The translations under genes and the position numbers were made by a program. The notes under the pieces are model-generated. The model was not told the DNA's origin. It worked only from the letters and a program-made list of their open reading frames with translations, and did not search any database. A stretch of DNA of 64,000 nucleotides from positions 62,001 through 126,000 of the forward strand of contig JAHQIW010007046.1 in the NCBI GenBank assembly GCA_019055375.1, in the 5' to 3' direction. Origin of the DNA: Parelaphostrongylus tenuis (lineage: Eukaryota; Nematoda; Chromadorea; Rhabditida; Metastrongylidae). Of this stretch, positions 59,676 to 64,000 are shown piece by piece. The number at the start of each line of letters is the position of its first letter. Position 1 is the stretch's first letter.

Positions 59676-60250
59676 AAATAGTTTCTTTCACTGGTAAACT
59701 ACGGTTACTCAGATCACGAAGATTATCAAAGATTCTACAAAAAGCAAAGATTTTAGGCTCAAACAAGAAAGATACAAAATGTGCAGGAAATCTGAGAATT
59801 ACAAATTAGTGATGCAGCCGCATCACTGATTTTTAATCTTTTAACTAAAATTGGTCTTCGGTCCGTAGTGAAAGGTTATCTAGAAGTAGAATAACCTAAT
59901 AATATAAAAGAAGGATTTTGATCAAGAAACCAACGTAAAAATAAAATACCATGCAATATTACCATCCATGAAAAAACTTGACCCAAGTCTGCATTTTTTC
60001 AATCCGTAACTATCATCACTGTCTCCGCTGAAGGCTTTAAGATGCCGTGTTACATCCATCTCAGTACCGCAGAATGTAAACTTTGTCTATCATGTAACAT
60101 GTTCGTCTAAGAAATCTGCTGAGATCTAAATCCTCAACATCATTTCACAATTTACGGTTCATTAATTTCTTTAGGATGTAATATTTTCAAATAATCACTT
60201 GTAGCTATCCTTTCTGTTGTCACCTTTAAAAGCAGTCATAAACATTTATC
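59676..60250. other. No gene seen
   Basis: AT-rich, no supportable exon. Confidence 0.45.
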
Positions 60251-60426
60251 CAATGATAGAGAGTGATCTGCAGAAACATTTGCGTCAGATGGGATTCGAG
60301 CGTAAAAATAATGATGTCAAAACGGGTGTTGGTAGTGCAGCGCTTCAGCACGCGCCCCCTGATGGGTAAAATGTGGGTTTCAATCTCAATCAACTCAAAT
60401 GTTTGTTCACATCACTCTCTATCATT
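60251..60426 (+). mobile_element. tRNA-like TIR element, family B copy
   Basis: Inverted ends: AATGATAGAGAGTGATCTGC at the left and ATCACTCTCTATCATT at the right, about 30 bp each. The interior CGGGTGTTGGTAGTGCAGCG ... AATGTGGGTTTCAATCTC is a degenerate tRNA-like unit. Confidence 0.75.
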
Positions 60427-61099
60427 GGGTATTTTATAAAATCTTATCACAGCTAAAGACGATTAATTAAAAAAAATTCCGATTGTTTATTCGTAAGCAT
60501 TCAGATCCTGCAACAACTCATCTCAATTTTCCGTTACCAATCAAGAGCCGAGTTTGACAACTGAAACGAACGGCAGAAGCAATGTTAAGTAATGTTCGAT
60601 CACTCGTTTCTCTCCTCTTCTACACTTTAATCTGTGGTATGTTTCTAGCTAAGGTGTTGGAAAATCTAGAACTATTTGAATTAAGCTTATAATTCAAAAA
60701 ATGCTCAGTGATACGCAGAAATCTAAACCTGGGATGGAAAATGATTTTGTGCTTCACCTTTACCGAGAACGAATGCAACCCACTGTTAATCGGTATTACT
60801 CATTCTGCGACAAATAGTCTAAAGTGTCTCACCCGTAGCGTCTCTGGCAAAGATGAAACGTGGGTGTAGTGCATATCAGAAGTGGAGACTTTTACAAATA
60901 TTTTATTGAGAAAATCGATTTGACGCATTTGATAATTTACCGCGGAAATTCCCTTTCAGGAACTCTTGCAGTGCTGTTACGAAGAAAGATTTTGTTCGGA
61001 AATGTATCGCTTATTAGAGTACGTCAATTATCACATTTTTCTTCATGTGTTCTATGATTAGATATCAAAAAATTTTTTCTAAAAATGCCTTAGCATAAA
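60427..61099. other. No gene seen
   Basis: A degenerate family B-like block at about 60700-60860 (GATACGCAGAAATCT ... GATGAAACGTGGGT); otherwise AT-rich. Confidence 0.35.
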
Positions 61100-61610
61100 T
61101 CAAAAAGTTGCTGTGTTCATTTCTCAGGAGTACTCTCTCGCCATTTTTCTCTATAGCGTGCAATAGTGGCCTAGTGGGTTCTCTTCGCTCTAGGGACTCG
61201 TTGAGCAACACCTTGTTTTCTACGTTTCGTGAAAAAAGCGGACCATTGGGTCGGTGGTCTTCCTGTGGAGCGCTGGACATCCCGAGGAATCCAGTCGGTA
61301 AGGGTTCTCACCCAGTGGTTATCGTTAAAGCACATTACTTAATGGGCTCACCTTATCTTCGGTCATTGACATAGGTCAGAATTTCGCATCCTTTCTTTCA
61401 TTTGCGAGATGTTAATTTGAATGGTTTTGACAATAATTAAGAATGAGTTCCTCTCCACTGTCATAGATAGCATATGAGTGGGGCGTCTCGTCTCAGTTAG
61501 TCTGTTAACGCCGTACCTTATCCTTTTTCTTTGCGAAAATAGATCTTTTTCAGAGTATTCACATGTAAGCGTACGTTCATTAAGGGTACAGATCGTCACT
61601 TTGGTTAGAT
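61100..61610 (-). pseudogene. RTE-type retrotransposon with a large internal deletion
   Basis: Minus strand 5' to 3': VTICTLNERTLTCEYSEKDL and GVNRLTETRRPTHMLSMTVE (61590-61440) match the start of an RTE endonuclease domain (CTYNARTL ... GLTETRR). After a short linker the frame reaches ISQMKERMRNSDLCQ, which in this family lies near the C-terminus (compare 52090-52130). DWIPRDVQRS-GRPPTQWS-FFTK-like residues then run to about 61110 in other frames. Most of the endonuclease and the whole reverse transcriptase are missing. Upstream, 61611-61860 probably continues the element's 5' region. Confidence 0.7.
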
Positions 61611-62313
61611 TCGACCTAATTTGACCCTTAGACTTTCGCAGCCTCTCCTTACTCGTCCTTTCCGACGCTGCTGTACCAAAAGCTCTTTCGCGGTCACAAG
61701 GACGAGATCTATCTTGAGCACTGTTCTCAGCATTCAGTATCGGACGTGAATTCTGCCGAGGTCTGAAGATGGAAGTTGGCTACTCACGAGTAGTCTGTCA
61801 GTCTCTCTCGGAGAAATAGTAGAAGCTTATTTGTTGGAGGCGGCTTCCAACCCTCCCATGTACTTTCCAATCTTGCAATTGTAGGCTTTTGTTCAATTTG
61901 ACTCGTAAAAATGAAGATCTACCAAACTAACTCTACAATAATAGTTTATCACCCGAATCGAGATGCACACAGTAGTTTTTGATCGACGTATTAAAAGTCT
62001 CTTTTCTTTGAACATAGAAACGTACCACGTATCCTCGCGTTCAACAGGGCAGCAACCCCAGAGAGGGTGACCCGTATATACACATTTAATGTGTCAAATT
62101 AGATCACTTGTATCTAGCTAATTACCAAGTAACACAAATGGGCGCCAGCTGATTCCATTCTTCACTTAACCCCAATGGTCAACGATTAGCATGTTGATAA
62201 AGGGAACCTTGAATTATTGCGCTATACACGCTGTCACATGTGTCAGTAACGAGGAAGTCGCAATATATGTAACTTCCATATGTTTCATATACGACTGGCA
62301 ACTCATCTTGAAG

Positions 62314-63463
62314 GTCCTTCTACGTCTACCATTTCTAAAAATAATCGCGCGCAACCTCTCACTCCTTTGAAATTAAACCCAAATATTTTTGAAAAACTGC
62401 TAGTAAGCTCTGACCGGCACAATGACCCTCTTTTTTCCCATGTATTTGCTGTAGCGAAAAAGTACCTAGGCGACCGATTAACAGTGAGACAGTGATAGCA
62501 GAGAAGAAGGAAATTATTATGTAATTTTTTTTGGATCTGCTTCTACAAGTTGCTCATTTGAGTCGCTCTCAATAGGGATTACATTGACCCAGTTATATAA
62601 CTCATTGAAATTACAAAAACGAACACAAAGTTCACTTCTCAGTCGTCGCAAAACAATATTTAGATCATGCCAATATTTTGAAAAATTCTGATGCAGATCA
62701 GGTAATTTTATCCAACTTTCATCTAGAGACAGTTAGATATATGTAACACATCTTCAGATGAATAACAAACATTATAAAGATGCATCCTACATATGTAGTC
62801 CATGTATGCTTAAGTGGGTGTGCCTAAACTCAATCACTCTTCTAATTGACCCGACCCTAAGCTGAATGCTTTTCAAACGATATGAAGTTGTTTGAACAGA
62901 GCAAACTGTTTTGTCGATAGATTACGTACGAGATCCTAGAAGCCTTCATAGCAGAGTTTGTCTACCAAGCAAATTTGCTTTGATCAAGAAATGGCAAATG
63001 GGTAGTATCTTAGCGCAGCAAAAATGAGTGAAGTTGGAGTTGCTGCTGGCACAGGCACAAGTTATTACTATTCACAGAATGACAAAGTCCATAAGTAATA
63101 TACTCACACACACACATTCAAATAAGCAAATCTAGAGAATGCTTGATAAGAACCTTTGGGAATTTGATGAGTTACTGCTAATCCATTCTATTACTCTTAT
63201 CTCATTTTGCAGATACAAAAGTACAGCAATGAAACATTACCGCCGATACGCAATAAAAACAATTATTCGCTTGGCCTGGATATTCTTATGGTAGCGGACT
63301 ATTCAACTTTCCAAGGTTAGTTAATATAACCCATTGATTTGGTGTTATATAGATGATTTGTCCAGTCCAAATCAACGCTTTAGGGTTCACAGACATATCA
63401 AATGGCGATGTAGAATTGGCCGAAGTATACACGCACGAATATTTACGTGCGCTATTCGAGCAG
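62314..63463 (+). CDS. Putative M12B (ADAM/reprolysin-like) metalloprotease, 5' exons, partial
   Basis: Seen: exon to 62483 (donor ACA|GTGAGA; start uncertain, 62280-62314), exon 63213-63315 (acceptor TTTTGCAG, donor G|GTTAGT), then a 50-bp intron and exon 63366-63463 (acceptor TTTGTCCAG, donor CAG|GTCAGC). Phases 0, 1/2 and 0 agree. Product: PLKLNPNIFEKLLVSSDRHN ... FAVAKKYLGDRLT, NNYSLGLDILMVADYSTFQ, VQINALGFTDISNGDVELAE and VYTHEYLRALFEQ. Known: M12B catalytic domains open with a strand like (V/I)(D/E)hhhVADxxh(F/Y) followed by a helix with Y(L/V)xxhFxxV. The HExxH zinc site would lie beyond 64000. Inference: propeptide end plus start of the catalytic domain. Confidence is limited because the zinc site is not seen. 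Confidence 0.5.
63099..63116 (+). repeat. Short (CA)n
   Basis: CTCACACACACACACATTC, seven CA units, upstream of the metalloprotease-like exon. Confidence 0.8.
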
Positions 63464-64000
63464 GTCAGCTATTTAAGCAGTTCTAGACCGCCAATAAAAT
63501 TAGTGTCAAATCAATTTAGAGTAGAATGCATAGGTTCTTAGTACCTGAAACACATCGATTTGAAACGCTTCGCATGGTGTCACTCGTCATGCGCTTGATG
63601 ATTCTTGAGCGATTCTCCAGAAGGCACCACTAGACGTCCCTTTCTACTTTATCACCAGCGAAAGTGACTCGACAGGTTCTTCCAGCTTTGGGAGGTTGTT
63701 GAGCATCGTATCTCGAATCATCGGCTCTGAAAAAGACAAAGAGCGTCAAAACGATAAGCGAATAAACTTTTCCTCAACAACCTCGTGTTGTGCTAAAGAT
63801 ATCAGCTTCAAAGAAGCCATGATTGTTTGATACTGCTGAGGATAAAGGAACGTTGGTTTACAGTATATCATGACGTAGTGCGCTAGCCGTTAATAGTACC
63901 GACTTCTGCAGCATAGATTGGTTGGAGATAACAAGTCACTGTCAATGAGTGGTCGGCTAATAACATATCAAATAGCTTTTGGCATAAGGCTCGAGTTTGC
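63464..64000. repeat. Intron or flank with a family E repeat copy
   Basis: 63660-63800 carries the family E layout: CGGCTCTGAAAAAGACAAAG, GCGTCAAAAC, GCGAATAAAC, CAACAACCTCGTG. No further exon could be placed before the window ends. Confidence 0.5.

Overview
The window looks like a strongylid (hookworm-like) nematode genome. It is AT-rich, has very short exons split by introns of about 50 bp to several kb, nematode-style TTTCAG acceptors, and decayed RTE-type and mariner elements. No bacterial, organellar or rRNA features are seen. None of the calls could be checked against a database here.

Three protein-coding genes can be assembled across splice junctions whose reading phases agree. (1) 381-7432 (+) is the 3' two thirds of a DMSR/FMRFamide-like neuropeptide GPCR (TM4 to the C-terminal tail), with eight exons in the window and one probable GC-AG intron. 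(2) 13173-21339 (-) is a complete gene of seven coding exons, about 240 aa, for a CAP/SCP (GAPR-1-like) protein without a signal peptide; its first intron (15110-21211) is 6.1 kb and packed with repeats. (3) 62314-63463 (+) is the start of a gene resembling an M12B (reprolysin/ADAM-type) metalloprotease, running off the right edge. Several isolated open exons (22.4, 24.1, 32.4, 44.4, 55.7-56.7 kb) have good splice sites but no firm family.

The rest is dominated by interspersed repeats. There are RTE-type non-LTR retrotransposon remnants at 28.3-29.5, 51.9-52.4 and 61.1-61.6 kb, and an internally deleted mariner at 9.9-10.2 kb. A tRNA-derived SINE family has about nine copies, one with a 13-bp target-site duplication. 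A second SINE-like family has three copies. Short terminal-inverted-repeat elements have tRNA-like interiors.

The most interesting signal is a set of self-cleaving hammerhead-ribozyme motifs. About ten copies in three repeat families show the CUGANGA / stem II / GAAA / short stem III / NUH / stem I order, and two (51152-51201 minus, 55232-55272 plus) are intact by eye. Stem I sequences differ between copies but keep pairing. Several repeats, both hammerhead-bearing and tRNA-like, share one architecture: a large inverted repeat with an RNA module on each arm, both pointing outward. This suggests a group of non-autonomous, RNA-templated foldback elements.
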